DNA from: Alphaproteobacteria bacterium UBA1303
GTDB lineage: Bacteria; Pseudomonadota; Alphaproteobacteria; Micropepsales; Micropepsaceae
Direction of reading: 5' to 3'
Length of the DNA stretch: 8,609 nucleotides
Assembly: GCA_002307315.1 (NCBI GenBank)
Contig: DBTZ01000016.1
Location: 1-8,609, forward strand
Both the position numbers and the translations under genes were made by a program. Under the pieces are notes generated by a model. The model saw only the letters and a program-made list of their open reading frames with translations. It searched no databases and was not told the origin of the DNA. Below, piece by piece: positions 1 through 6,194 of this stretch. The number at the start of each line of letters is the position of its first letter. Position 1 is the first letter of the stretch.

Positions 1-669
1 GACATGGCGCATTTCGCCGGCTTGGTGGCGGGCGGGGTGCATCCCAATCCGCTCGACTTCGCGCATGTCGTGACATCGACGACCCACAAGACCTTGCGCG
101 GTCCGCGCGGCGGCCTGATCCTTTCGCGCGTCGAGGCCCTGGGCAAAAAGATCAATTCGGCAATCTTTCCAGGTATTCAGGGCGGGCCCTTGATGCATGT
201 GATCGCCGGCAAGGCTGCGGCATTCGGCGAGGCGCTGAAACCCGAGTTCAAGCAATATGCGAAGAACATTGTAGAAAACGCCAAGGCGCTTGCGGAAACC
301 CTGCATGCCGGCGGTCTCGATATCGTCTCCGGCGGCACCGACACCCACCTGATGCTTGTCGATTTGCGCCCCAAAGGCGTCACCGGCAAGGCGGCGGAGC
401 ATGCGCTCGACCGGGCCAATATCACCTGTAACAAGAATGCGATTCCCTTCGACCCGGAAAAGCCGACGGTCACGTCGGGCGTCCGGCTGGGTACGCCGGC
501 CGGCACTACTCGCGGCTTCGGTACGGCCGAATTTCGCCAGATCGGCACACTGATTATCGAGGTGATCGACGCCTTGGCCAAGGCGGGCGAGGGCGGCGAT
601 GCCGCAGTCGAAGCAAGCGTAAAAGCGCGTGTTCTGGCGTTGTGCCAAAAATTTCCTATCTACGGATAA
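1..669 (+). CDS. glyA: Serine hydroxymethyltransferase, C-terminal part (5' truncated by window edge)
   Basis: This cytosolic PLP enzyme converts serine plus tetrahydrofolate to glycine plus 5,10-methylene-tetrahydrofolate, the main source of one-carbon units. The window opens inside the reading frame at the Asp codon (1-3) that, by family alignment, contacts the PLP ring nitrogen; the PLP-stacking His follows at 10-12. The Schiff-base lysine lies in TSTTHKTLRGPRGG, with its codon at 88-90. FPGIQGGPLMH and SGVRLGTPAGTTRGF follow; the Arg at 484-486 matches the substrate-carboxylate-binding Arg of E. coli GlyA (R363). About 222 residues are present of a family length near 420-430, so roughly the first 200 are missing. 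The protein ends normally at TAA 667-669, 9 nt before nrdR, so the two are probably co-transcribed. All expected active-site residues in the visible part are intact. Confidence 0.97.
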   Translation, partial: DMAHFAGLVAGGVHPNPLDFAHVVTSTTHKTLRGPRGGLILSRVEALGKKINSAIFPGIQGGPLMHVIAGKAAAFGEALKPEFKQYAKNIVENAKALAETLHAGGLDIVSGGTDTHLMLVDLRPKGVTGKAAEHALDRANITCNKNAIPFDPEKPTVTSGVRLGTPAGTTRGFGTAEFRQIGTLIIEVIDALAKAGEGGDAAVEASVKARVLALCQKFPIYG

Positions 670-678
670 GAGGCTCCC

Positions 679-1197
679 ATGCGTTGCCCGTTCTGCGGTC
701 ACGACGATACGCAAGTCAAAGACAGCCGCCCTTCGGAAGACAATTCCGCGATCCGGCGGCGACGGCATTGCCCGGAATGCGGTGGGCGGTTCACCACCTT
801 TGAGCGCGTGCAGTTACGCGAATTGATCGTGGTCAAGAAAAACGGGCGGCGCGAGCCGTTCGATCGGGACAAGCTGGAGCGCTCGATCAACCATGCGTTG
901 AGAAAGCGGCCGGTCGAGCAGGAGCGGGTGGATCGCATGATTACCGGCATCGTCCGCCGGTTGGAAAGCCTGGGCGAGAACGAAATCGCCTCGACCATGA
1001 TCGGCGAATTGGTGATGCAGGCGCTGCAAAGCCTCGACAAGGTGGCCTATGTGCGCTTCGCCTCGGTGTATAAGAACTTCCGCGAAGTGAAGGATTTTGA
1101 AAGCATTCTCGGTGAAATCGCCGGAGGACTCGACGACGATAAAGTGGTCGAAGAGGACAAATTCCCCGATGAGGGCGATCCCGTCGAAAAGGATTAA
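679..1197 (+). CDS. nrdR: Transcriptional repressor NrdR
   Basis: NrdR senses ATP/dATP and represses ribonucleotide reductase genes by binding NrdR boxes in their promoters. The 172-residue protein has the two family domains: an N-terminal zinc ribbon with Cys3, Cys6, Cys31 and Cys34 (MRCPFCGHDD and HCPECGGRFTTFER), and an ATP-cone from about residue 49 to 139, including VVKKNGRREPFDRDKLERSI and the conserved KVAYVRFASVYKNF. The acidic tail after about residue 150 is variable in the family and makes this member slightly longer than the usual 150-160 residues. ATG 679 is chosen because it begins the invariant MRCPFC motif and has an AAGAGG Shine-Dalgarno at 668-673 that overlaps the glyA stop. 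It sits between glyA and ribD, a common alphaproteobacterial arrangement. No NrdR box is visible near it. Confidence 0.97.
   Translation: MRCPFCGHDDTQVKDSRPSEDNSAIRRRRHCPECGGRFTTFERVQLRELIVVKKNGRREPFDRDKLERSINHALRKRPVEQERVDRMITGIVRRLESLGENEIASTMIGELVMQALQSLDKVAYVRFASVYKNFREVKDFESILGEIAGGLDDDKVVEEDKFPDEGDPVEKD
1187..1193 (+). promoter_or_regulatory. Shine-Dalgarno deciding the ribD start
   Basis: AAAAGGA lies within the last codons of nrdR, 7 nt before GTG 1201. An ATG at 1197, overlapping the nrdR stop, is only 3 nt downstream of this site and opens a different frame that does not encode RibD. Spacing and frame therefore both favour GTG 1201 as the ribD start. Confidence 0.6.
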
Positions 1198-1200
1198 TGC

Positions 1201-2322
1201 GTGACGGACACCGATCCCGTCGACATCCGCCACATGCACCACGCCCTGAGGCTGGCTGTGCGTGGGCTGGGGACGGTTGCGCCCAACCCGGCGGTTGGTT
1301 GCGTGATCGTCGCCAAGGATGGCCACATCGCCGGCCGCGGCTGGACGCAAAAGGGCGGCCGCCCGCACGCCGAGGCCGTTGCGCTAGCCCAGGCTGGTCC
1401 CGAGGCCCGGGGCGGCACCGTCTATGTCACGCTGGAGCCTTGCGCCCATCACGGTCAGACTCCGCCTTGTGCCGACGCGCTGGTCGAGGCTCGCATCGCC
1501 CGGGTGGTGGCGGCGGTTACCGACCCCGATCCGCGGGTGAACGGCAATGGGTTGGCAATATTGCGCGACGCCGGCACAGAGGTCGTTCTCGGGGTTTGTA
1601 AGGCCGAGGCCGCCGCATTGAACGCCGGTTTTTTCCTGAAGGTGCGGGAAAACCGCCCGCTGGTGACCCTGAAGATCGCCACCAGCCTAGATGGCAAGAT
1701 CGCGGCCGCTGATGGATCGAGCCGCTGGATCACCGGCAAGATTGCCAGACGGTTCGGCCATCTCTTGCGGGCCGAAGCCGATGCCATTTTGGTCGGTAGC
1801 GGCACTGTGTTGGCCGACGATCCCATGCTGACCTGCCGCTTACCGGGGTTGGAGGGCCGTTCCCCGCTCAGGGTGGTGCTCGATTCCCGGCTGCAACTGG
1901 ACACCGCATCGAAACTGGCGCAAAGCGCGAAAAAGGTGCCGGTGCTGCTGTTTACGGCCGTCGAGGATACGGGCGAGCGCGGGGCGTGGCTGGAAGCGCG
2001 CGGCGTCGAGATCGTTCGGCTCAGGCGCGACGCCAGGGGGCGGCCGGACCTCGCTTTGGTTCTGGCGGAACTGGCAAAGCGCGGTATAACCCGTCTCCTG
2101 GTGGAAGGCGGTGCCGGCGTCCATGCCTCCTTCCTCGATCGCGGGGTTGCCGACCGGATAGCGTTGTTTCGCACCGGTTTGGTACTTGGCGGCGGCGGTC
2201 GCGACGGCATCGATGCCTTGGCGGCGTTGTCGTTGGACGAGGCGCCGCGGTTTCGTCTTGCCGGCCGGCTGGTGCTGGGGCCGGATGTGTTGGAACAATA
2301 CGTCGAGAATACCGAGGAATAG
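1201..2322 (+). CDS. ribD: Bifunctional riboflavin biosynthesis protein RibD (deaminase/reductase)
   Basis: RibD deaminates the pyrimidinone product of GTP cyclohydrolase II and then reduces its ribose side chain with NADPH, in the cytosol. The protein has 373 residues, typical for the fused enzyme. The N-terminal deaminase domain (about 8-145) carries the cytidine-deaminase zinc site: His56-Ala-Glu58 in RPHAEAVAL, plus Cys81 and Cys90 in EPCAHHGQTPPC; APNPAVGCVIV (28-38) is also conserved. The reductase domain (about 153-370) shows TSLDGKIA (161-168), SRWITG (174-179), VGSGTVLADDP (198-208) and VEGGAGVHASFL (301-312). The start is GTG 1201, three bases after the nrdR stop; an in-frame ATG at 1234 would remove 11 residues and is less well placed relative to the ribosome-binding site. 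Its stop is 3 nt from ribE. Both active sites look intact. Confidence 0.97.
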   Translation: MTDTDPVDIRHMHHALRLAVRGLGTVAPNPAVGCVIVAKDGHIAGRGWTQKGGRPHAEAVALAQAGPEARGGTVYVTLEPCAHHGQTPPCADALVEARIARVVAAVTDPDPRVNGNGLAILRDAGTEVVLGVCKAEAAALNAGFFLKVRENRPLVTLKIATSLDGKIAAADGSSRWITGKIARRFGHLLRAEADAILVGSGTVLADDPMLTCRLPGLEGRSPLRVVLDSRLQLDTASKLAQSAKKVPVLLFTAVEDTGERGAWLEARGVEIVRLRRDARGRPDLALVLAELAKRGITRLLVEGGAGVHASFLDRGVADRIALFRTGLVLGGGGRDGIDALAALSLDEAPRFRLAGRLVLGPDVLEQYVENTEE

Positions 2323-2325
2323 CGC

Positions 2326-2919
2326 ATGTTTACCGGATTGGTCAGCGACGTCGGCGAAATCCGCCGGATCGAGAAGCGCGGTGATACCCACCTGACCATC
2401 GCCACCCATTTCGACATCGATGCCGTCGGCATGGGCGCTTCGATCGCCTGTGCCGGGATCTGTCTGACGGTCGTCGGCAAGGGCAAAGGCAAGAACCGCT
2501 GGTTTTCGGTCACCGCCTCGGGCGAGACGTTGTCCAAGACCACAATGGGAAAATGGAAGGTCGGCGATCCGGTCAACCTGGAAAAACCGCTGCGGGTGGG
2601 CGACGAGTTCGGCGGTCATATCGTCACCGGCCATGTCGACGGTACGGTCGAACTGGTTTCGCTCAAGCCCGACGGTGAATCCCTGCGCATGACGTTCAAG
2701 GCGCCGGCCGCTTTGGCCAAGTACATCGCCCCCAAGGGATCGGTGGCACTCGACGGCGTGTCGCTGACCGTCAACGAGGCGAAAGGGCGTACGTTCGGGG
2801 TCAACATCATCCCGCACACTGCCGAAGTGACGACCTTCGGACGGTTGAAACCCGGCATGAAGTTGAATTTGGAAATCGATCCCCTGGCGCGATATCTGGC
2901 GCGGCTGGTGAAAGGCTGA
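2326..2919 (+). CDS. ribE: Riboflavin synthase alpha subunit
   Basis: The enzyme dismutates two 6,7-dimethyl-8-ribityllumazine molecules into riboflavin and the RibD reaction product; it acts as a cytosolic trimer. The 197-residue protein starts with the diagnostic MFTGLV and consists of two tandem lumazine-binding barrels, about 1-97 and 98-190. The duplication is visible in the paired motifs SIACAGICLTV (39-49) and SVALDGVSLTV (139-149), and in GGHIVTGHVDG (96-106) at the start of the second barrel. The C-terminal IDPLARYLARL helix is the family's trimerisation helix. ATG 2326 has GAGGAA at 2314-2319, inside the end of ribD. The gene is 3 nt after ribD and 6 nt before ribB, consistent with translational coupling. 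The name ribC is also used for this gene in enterobacteria. Confidence 0.96.
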   Translation: MFTGLVSDVGEIRRIEKRGDTHLTIATHFDIDAVGMGASIACAGICLTVVGKGKGKNRWFSVTASGETLSKTTMGKWKVGDPVNLEKPLRVGDEFGGHIVTGHVDGTVELVSLKPDGESLRMTFKAPAALAKYIAPKGSVALDGVSLTVNEAKGRTFGVNIIPHTAEVTTFGRLKPGMKLNLEIDPLARYLARLVKG

Positions 2920-2925
2920 GATCCC

Positions 2926-4035
2926 GTGTTTTCCGGTTACATTTCCCAAGTCGACGAAATCCTCGAAGAAATACGCAACGGTCGGATGGTTATCCTGGTC
3001 GATGCCGAAGATCGCGAGAACGAGGGCGACCTCTACATCCCGGCGCAGATGTGTACGCCGGCGGCGGTCGCCTTTATGGCCACTCACGCCCGCGGTCTGA
3101 TTTGCCTGGCGATGACCCAGGAGCGCGCCGAGGAATTGCGCATCCCGATGATGACCCAGTTCAACAAGTCGGCGCACGGCACGGCGTTCACGGTATCGAT
3201 CGAGGCGGCGGAGGGGGTTTCCACCGGCATTTCGGCGCACGACCGCGCCCACACCATTGCCGTGGCGATCGATCCGACCAAAGGTCCCGACGACATCGTG
3301 GTGCCCGGCCATGTGTTCCCGCTCACCGCCCGTTCGGGCGGCACCTTGGTGCGCGCCGGCCATACCGAGGCGGCGGTGGATCTTGCTCGGCTCGCCGGTC
3401 TGACCCCGGCCGGCGTCATCTGCGAGGTGATGAAGGACGACGGTGCTATGGCGCGGCTGCCCGATCTGGTGCAGTTCGCCCAACTGCACGGGTTGAAGAT
3501 CGGCACCATTGCCGATCTGATCGCCTATCGCCGGCGCTACGATCACTTCATCAAGCGGGTGGTGGAAACCAATTTCCGCAGCGAGATCGGCGGCGACTGG
3601 AAGCTTTACGTTTACGTCAATACGATGGAATACGCCGAGCATATTGCACTGGTGAAGGGCGATATCAGCACCATCGAACCGGTCTTGGCGCGTATGCATG
3701 CTACTAACCTGCTTTCCGACATGCTCGGCGAGGCCGGCAACGCCGGTCGTCTAGCCAAATCGATGCGGCTGGTGGCCGAAGCCGGGCGCGGCGTGGTGGT
3801 GGTTTTGCGTCAAGCGCGGGCGACCTTCGTCACCGATCAACTGCTGCGCCACGACACCGAAACCGCCGACCGACGCCGGGTCAAGGAAGCTGGGGTAGGA
3901 GCGCAAATATTGCTCGACCTCGGCGTTAAGGACATGATTCTTTTGACCGATACGCCGGAAAAGATCATCGTGGCGCTGGGCGGATTCGGGCTGAACATCG
4001 TCGGGACGCATCCAATCCGGGGGAAGGATATCTAA
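2926..4035 (+). CDS. ribB: 3,4-dihydroxy-2-butanone 4-phosphate synthase fused to a degenerate GTP cyclohydrolase II domain (RibBX type)
   Basis: The RibB domain converts ribulose 5-phosphate to the four-carbon unit that RibH uses. Residues about 5-205 show all its landmarks: DAEDRENEGDL (26-36, acidic metal and catalytic residues), HARGLICLAM (54-63), VSTGISAHDRAHTI (98-111), RAGHTEAAVDLARLAGL (143-159) and EVMKDDG (167-173). Residues about 208-369 are homologous to GTP cyclohydrolase II (EHIALVKGDI, EPVLARMHA, GRGVVVVLRQ, GVGAQILLDLGV, LLTDTPEKI). However, the three zinc cysteines of that enzyme (C54, C65, C67 in E. coli RibA) fall on Asn, Asn and Gly here. The Tyr/Arg catalytic segment is altered and about 13 residues shorter by eye alignment. 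The second domain should not open GTP; the gene would be labelled ribBA by simple homology. Start GTG 2926 has AAAGG at 2911-2915. It abuts ribH directly. Confidence 0.94.
   Translation: MFSGYISQVDEILEEIRNGRMVILVDAEDRENEGDLYIPAQMCTPAAVAFMATHARGLICLAMTQERAEELRIPMMTQFNKSAHGTAFTVSIEAAEGVSTGISAHDRAHTIAVAIDPTKGPDDIVVPGHVFPLTARSGGTLVRAGHTEAAVDLARLAGLTPAGVICEVMKDDGAMARLPDLVQFAQLHGLKIGTIADLIAYRRRYDHFIKRVVETNFRSEIGGDWKLYVYVNTMEYAEHIALVKGDISTIEPVLARMHATNLLSDMLGEAGNAGRLAKSMRLVAEAGRGVVVVLRQARATFVTDQLLRHDTETADRRRVKEAGVGAQILLDLGVKDMILLTDTPEKIIVALGGFGLNIVGTHPIRGKDI
4024..4028 (+). promoter_or_regulatory. Shine-Dalgarno of ribH inside the end of ribB
   Basis: AAGGA (within GGGAAGGA) lies 7 nt before ATG 4036. 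The ribB stop codon TAA 4033-4035 immediately precedes that ATG, so ribosomes ending ribB are placed directly on the ribH start. Confidence 0.6.
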
Positions 4036-4491
4036 ATGACGCCGAACATCCTGATCGTCGAAGCGCCGTTCTACCCGCACATCTCGCGGTTGTTGATGGC
4101 GGGGGCGACCGAGGCGCTTCATGCGGCGGGAGCCGAATACGACAGCGTGGCGGTGCCCGGTGCGCTGGAAATTCCTCCGGCGATCGGCTTTGCGGTGAAG
4201 GGCGGGGGCCACGGCGGCCGCTCTTACGACGGCTATGTCGCGCTCGGTTGCGTCATTCGCGGAGAGACCTTTCACTTCGACATCGTGGCGACCCAGTCCG
4301 CCCGCGCGCTGACCGATCTCGGCGTCAATTACGGTCTGTGCATCGGCAACGGCATCCTGACGGTGGAGAACGAAGAACAGGCGTTGGTGCGTGCCGATCC
4401 GGCGCGTGCCAACAAGGGAGCTGGCGCAGTGAACGCCTGCCTGGCACTTATCGAACTGAAGTACCGCATGGGTCCGCATCGTGAGCGGTAA
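4036..4491 (+). CDS. ribH: 6,7-dimethyl-8-ribityllumazine synthase
   Basis: RibH condenses the RibB product with the RibD pathway product to make lumazine, the substrate of RibE; family members form pentamers, decamers or 60-mer capsids. At 151 residues it is of normal length. Visible landmarks are ILIVEAPFYPHI (5-16, aromatic Phe12 of the substrate pocket), PGALEIPPAI (41-50), ALGCVIRGETFHFDIV (69-84, with His80 as the catalytic histidine equivalent), NGILTVENEEQALVRA (105-120, Arg119 the phosphate-side Arg) and NKGAGAVNACLALIEL. In place of the usual Arg before Phe12 there is Pro11, a small departure in the first loop. The start ATG abuts the ribB stop. The last 11 nt overlap nusB. Confidence 0.96.
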   Translation: MTPNILIVEAPFYPHISRLLMAGATEALHAAGAEYDSVAVPGALEIPPAIGFAVKGGGHGGRSYDGYVALGCVIRGETFHFDIVATQSARALTDLGVNYGLCIGNGILTVENEEQALVRADPARANKGAGAVNACLALIELKYRMGPHRER

Positions 4492-4975
4492 CGTCGTCGG
4501 CGAGGCTCGCCGTGCCGCCCGCTTGGCCGCGGTTCAGGCTTTGTATCAGATGGAGTTGACCGGCGATCCTTCCGGGGCGGTGACCGAAGAGTTCATCGCC
4601 TTCCGTTTCGGCTGCGAGCCGGAGATCACTGCGCTGGGGCCGCCGGACGAAGAATTCTTCGCCGCGATCCTTGCCGGTGTACCGCAGCATCAGGCCGAGA
4701 TCGACGAAGCCATTTCCGCCGTACTGACCGACAAGTGGAAGCTGTCGCGGGTGGATTCGATCATGCGGGCTGCTTTGCGCGCCGGATCGTTCGAACTGAT
4801 CGGTCGCCCCGACGTACCGGCCAAGACGGTGATCGACCAGTATGTCGAGCTGGCTCATGCCTTCTGCACCGAGGAAGAGGCCGGTTTCGTCAACGCCGCA
4901 CTCGACGCCATCGCCAAGGCCAAGCGTGCGCCGGAATTCGGTTTGCCGCCGCCGGCAGGCGAGTTGGAGTTTTGA
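4481..4975 (+). CDS. nusB: Transcription antitermination factor NusB
   Basis: NusB pairs with NusE (S10) on boxA RNA to assemble antitermination complexes, chiefly on rRNA operons. The all-helical protein of 164 residues shows family landmarks: RRAARLAAVQALYQMEL (10-26, arginine-rich RNA-binding N-terminus), DKWKLSRVDSIMRAALRAG, RPDVPAKTVIDQYVELAHAF and EEAGFVNAALDAIAK. The C-terminal tail after about residue 148, rich in Pro and Glu, is variable. GTG 4481 is chosen because it gives the normal lead-in of about 9 residues before the conserved RRAAR and no other in-frame start is closer. No clear Shine-Dalgarno precedes it; an 11-nt overlap with ribH suggests translation is coupled to ribH. It is the last gene of the cluster; thiL, which often follows nusB in proteobacteria, is absent here. 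Confidence 0.95.
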   Translation: MSGNVVGEARRAARLAAVQALYQMELTGDPSGAVTEEFIAFRFGCEPEITALGPPDEEFFAAILAGVPQHQAEIDEAISAVLTDKWKLSRVDSIMRAALRAGSFELIGRPDVPAKTVIDQYVELAHAFCTEEEAGFVNAALDAIAKAKRAPEFGLPPPAGELEF

Positions 4976-4983
4976 CCGGAAGC

Positions 4984-5027
4984 AAAAAAAACGGCCCCAT
5001 CCCGTGTCGTATCCGGATGAAGCCGTT
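4984..5027 (-). terminator. Rho-independent terminator read from the minus strand
   Basis: AACGGC (4990-4995) pairs with GCCGTT (5022-5027). Inside a 2x2 internal loop, CATCC (4998-5002) pairs with GGATG (5015-5019) around a 12-nt loop. Read on the minus strand, the stem ends in a run of eight T (complement of A 4984-4991), two of them in the stem. The plus-strand side has no comparable T run, so this serves the gene at 5164-6111 and not nusB. It lies about 137 nt beyond that gene's stop codon. Confidence 0.65.
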
Positions 5028-5035
5028 ATTGTCCG

Positions 5036-5091
5036 GCTAGAGCGACGGACGTTCAAACGCAATCAGTCCGTCGCTCTAGCTCTTTGTTTCG
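5036..5091 (+). terminator. Likely terminator of the glyA-nusB transcript, formed by the first repeat hairpin
   Basis: The perfect 15-bp stem is followed on the plus strand by TCTTTGTTTCG, a broken T-rich tail, about 60 nt after the nusB stop. The stem is very stable, but the tail is weaker than in a classical intrinsic terminator. The other plausible hairpin (4990-5027) lacks a plus-strand T run, so this is the best plus-strand candidate. Confidence 0.45.
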
Positions 5092-5140
5092 TCGCAATTT
5101 TACGCGCAAAACCGATTCCACTTTTGCGCTCGTTGCACTA
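5036..5140. repeat. Two-hairpin intergenic repeat element of alphaproteobacterial type
   Basis: The element begins with a perfect 15-bp inverted repeat (5036-5050 and 5066-5080, GCTAGAGCGACGGAC and its complement) around a 15-nt loop. A second hairpin follows: GCGCAAAA 5104-5111 with TTTTGCGC 5122-5129 around a 10-nt loop, flanked by GCAA 5094-5097 and TTGC 5133-5136. The layout is a CTAGAGC...GCTCTAG palindrome, then a T-rich linker, then an AAAACCG-N-TTCCACTTTT hairpin ending in TTGCACTA. From memory this is that of the short dispersed intergenic repeats common in Rhizobiales and Rhodospirillales genomes. Only one copy lies in this window, so dispersal cannot be shown here. No coding capacity is evident. 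Confidence 0.6.
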
Positions 5141-5163
5141 AAATTTCGATCCGAGTTCGGCGG

Positions 5164-6111
5164 CTACTTCGCCAATTCCAAAGTCAGATTGGATACCCAG
5201 CCGCGGTTTCCCATTTCGTCGTCGACTTCCCACCACACGCCGTCCCTGTTGCCGGTGGGATATAGCATCATGCCGACCGCAAGCGAACGCACGACCTTAC
5301 CTTTGCCGCCTGACTTGGTGTAGAGGCGGCTGGGCTTTGCTACCGTCACCGCCTGTTGGGCGCCGCCGCCGGGGTTGACGTCGGTCAGGGTGGCGCCCAT
5401 CTGGTTCACCAGCTTAGTGTAGGCGTCGATATAGGCCAGGGTGACGACCTGGCCGATCTGCGTATTCTGATAGCTGGAGACGCCGGCGCCGGCGAACCCG
5501 CCGCCGAAGAAGCCGCCAGCGCCGACGCCGAAGGAGAGATCGCTTTTTTCGCCGTGTCCTTCCTCCAGCGCCACTTGTTCGGACGAGCGAACATTGGTGA
5601 CGGTCAATACCACATCGGCGGTACTGCTGCTGATGCTGATATGGCTGAGAATGGCGCCGGCTCCGCCGCCGATCAGGCCGCCGAGAATGCCGCCTAAGGC
5701 CGAACCGCCGGCGTTGGAATTACGATTGACGACATCGGGCACCAGAACGTAATCGGCCGCCTTGATCTGCCCTTTGCCCATGTTGGAGCCGCCGCGCAGT
5801 TGCCCCTGGCCGGCGAGGTCGCGCTCGGCCTGAACGGCGGAAAAGCCCTTGCCGCGGTCGACCAGCGTGAAGCATTTGGACTTATTGACGAAGACCTTAA
5901 GTAGCGCTTCGGGCGATTCCAGCTTGAGATCGACCCACCATTTGTTTTCCGGTTCGTAGACAGCAATAGAGCCAAGCTTTTTGGCGCATGTCGGTATTTG
6001 CGCTTCTTTTCTGTCCTTCTTATCTTTGATGGTTTCGGCCGATGCCGGCGCGATCAAAGCTCCCGCTACCAGACAGGCTGCGCAGGCGCGCAACGTCCAA
6101 GACACATGCAT
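5164..6111 (-). CDS. Secreted CsgG-like protein with C-terminal SH3-like domain
   Basis: The exact function is not recognised. The 315-residue product has an N-terminal signal peptide: a hydrophobic stretch to about residue 22 and a probable cleavage after ASA at 23-25. It should therefore be exported. Residues about 45-240 resemble the CsgG/HfaB family: an opening beta strand SIAVYEP, then CFTLVDRGKGFSAVQAERDL (80-99), a GADYLV-like AADYVLVPDVV (118-128), a glycine-zipper stretch (135-152), a V-rich strand TADVVLTVTNVRSSEQVALEE (written in part: positions 164-184), a second glycine-rich segment (195-210) and a closing helix with AYIDAYTKLVNQM. Residues about 255-312 look like a bacterial SH3 fold (LYTKSGGKGKVVRSL, GVWWEVDDEMGNRGWVS). 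No lipobox cysteine is present, unlike canonical CsgG lipoproteins; Cys42 and Cys80 could form a disulfide. The start has AAGGAG at 9 nt. It is monocistronic, convergent with nusB and downstream of secA. Confidence 0.75.
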   Translation of the reverse strand: MHVSWTLRACAACLVAGALIAPASAETIKDKKDRKEAQIPTCAKKLGSIAVYEPENKWWVDLKLESPEALLKVFVNKSKCFTLVDRGKGFSAVQAERDLAGQGQLRGGSNMGKGQIKAADYVLVPDVVNRNSNAGGSALGGILGGLIGGGAGAILSHISISSSTADVVLTVTNVRSSEQVALEEGHGEKSDLSFGVGAGGFFGGGFAGAGVSSYQNTQIGQVVTLAYIDAYTKLVNQMGATLTDVNPGGGAQQAVTVAKPSRLYTKSGGKGKVVRSLAVGMMLYPTGNRDGVWWEVDDEMGNRGWVSNLTLELAK

Positions 6112-6120
6112 GACGGTGGT

Positions 6121-6126
6121 CTCCTT
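6121..6126 (-). promoter_or_regulatory. Shine-Dalgarno of the CsgG-like gene
   Basis: On the minus strand AAGGAG lies 9 nt before ATG 6111. A second ATG at 6107 is in another frame and is not used. This supports the start that gives the complete signal peptide. Confidence 0.7.
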
Positions 6127-6194
6127 AAGATCCCCAAGATTAAAAAACGTCGATACGACATAAGCGCAAATAAACAGTTATCTACTTTAAAAGG

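Noticed and set aside
1197..1601. ATG start overlapping the nrdR stop codon
   Set aside because: It opens an Arg/Gly-rich frame with no similarity to RibD; the ribosome-binding site spacing and the protein motifs select GTG 1201.
2920..2925. Possible FMN riboswitch before ribB
   Set aside because: The gap to ribE is 6 nt, and no other gap in the cluster exceeds 9 nt; there is no room for the element.
1840..3699. A 619-codon open frame on the minus strand across ribD, ribE and ribB
   Set aside because: It is the antisense shadow of three well-supported genes in GC-rich codon usage. Its composition is low in recognisable motifs and rich in His, Arg and Gln, and it crosses gene junctions.
4481..4491. 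Frameshift or fusion between ribH and nusB
   Set aside because: Both proteins have complete conserved ends and normal lengths; the 11-nt overlap is an ordinary coupled arrangement.
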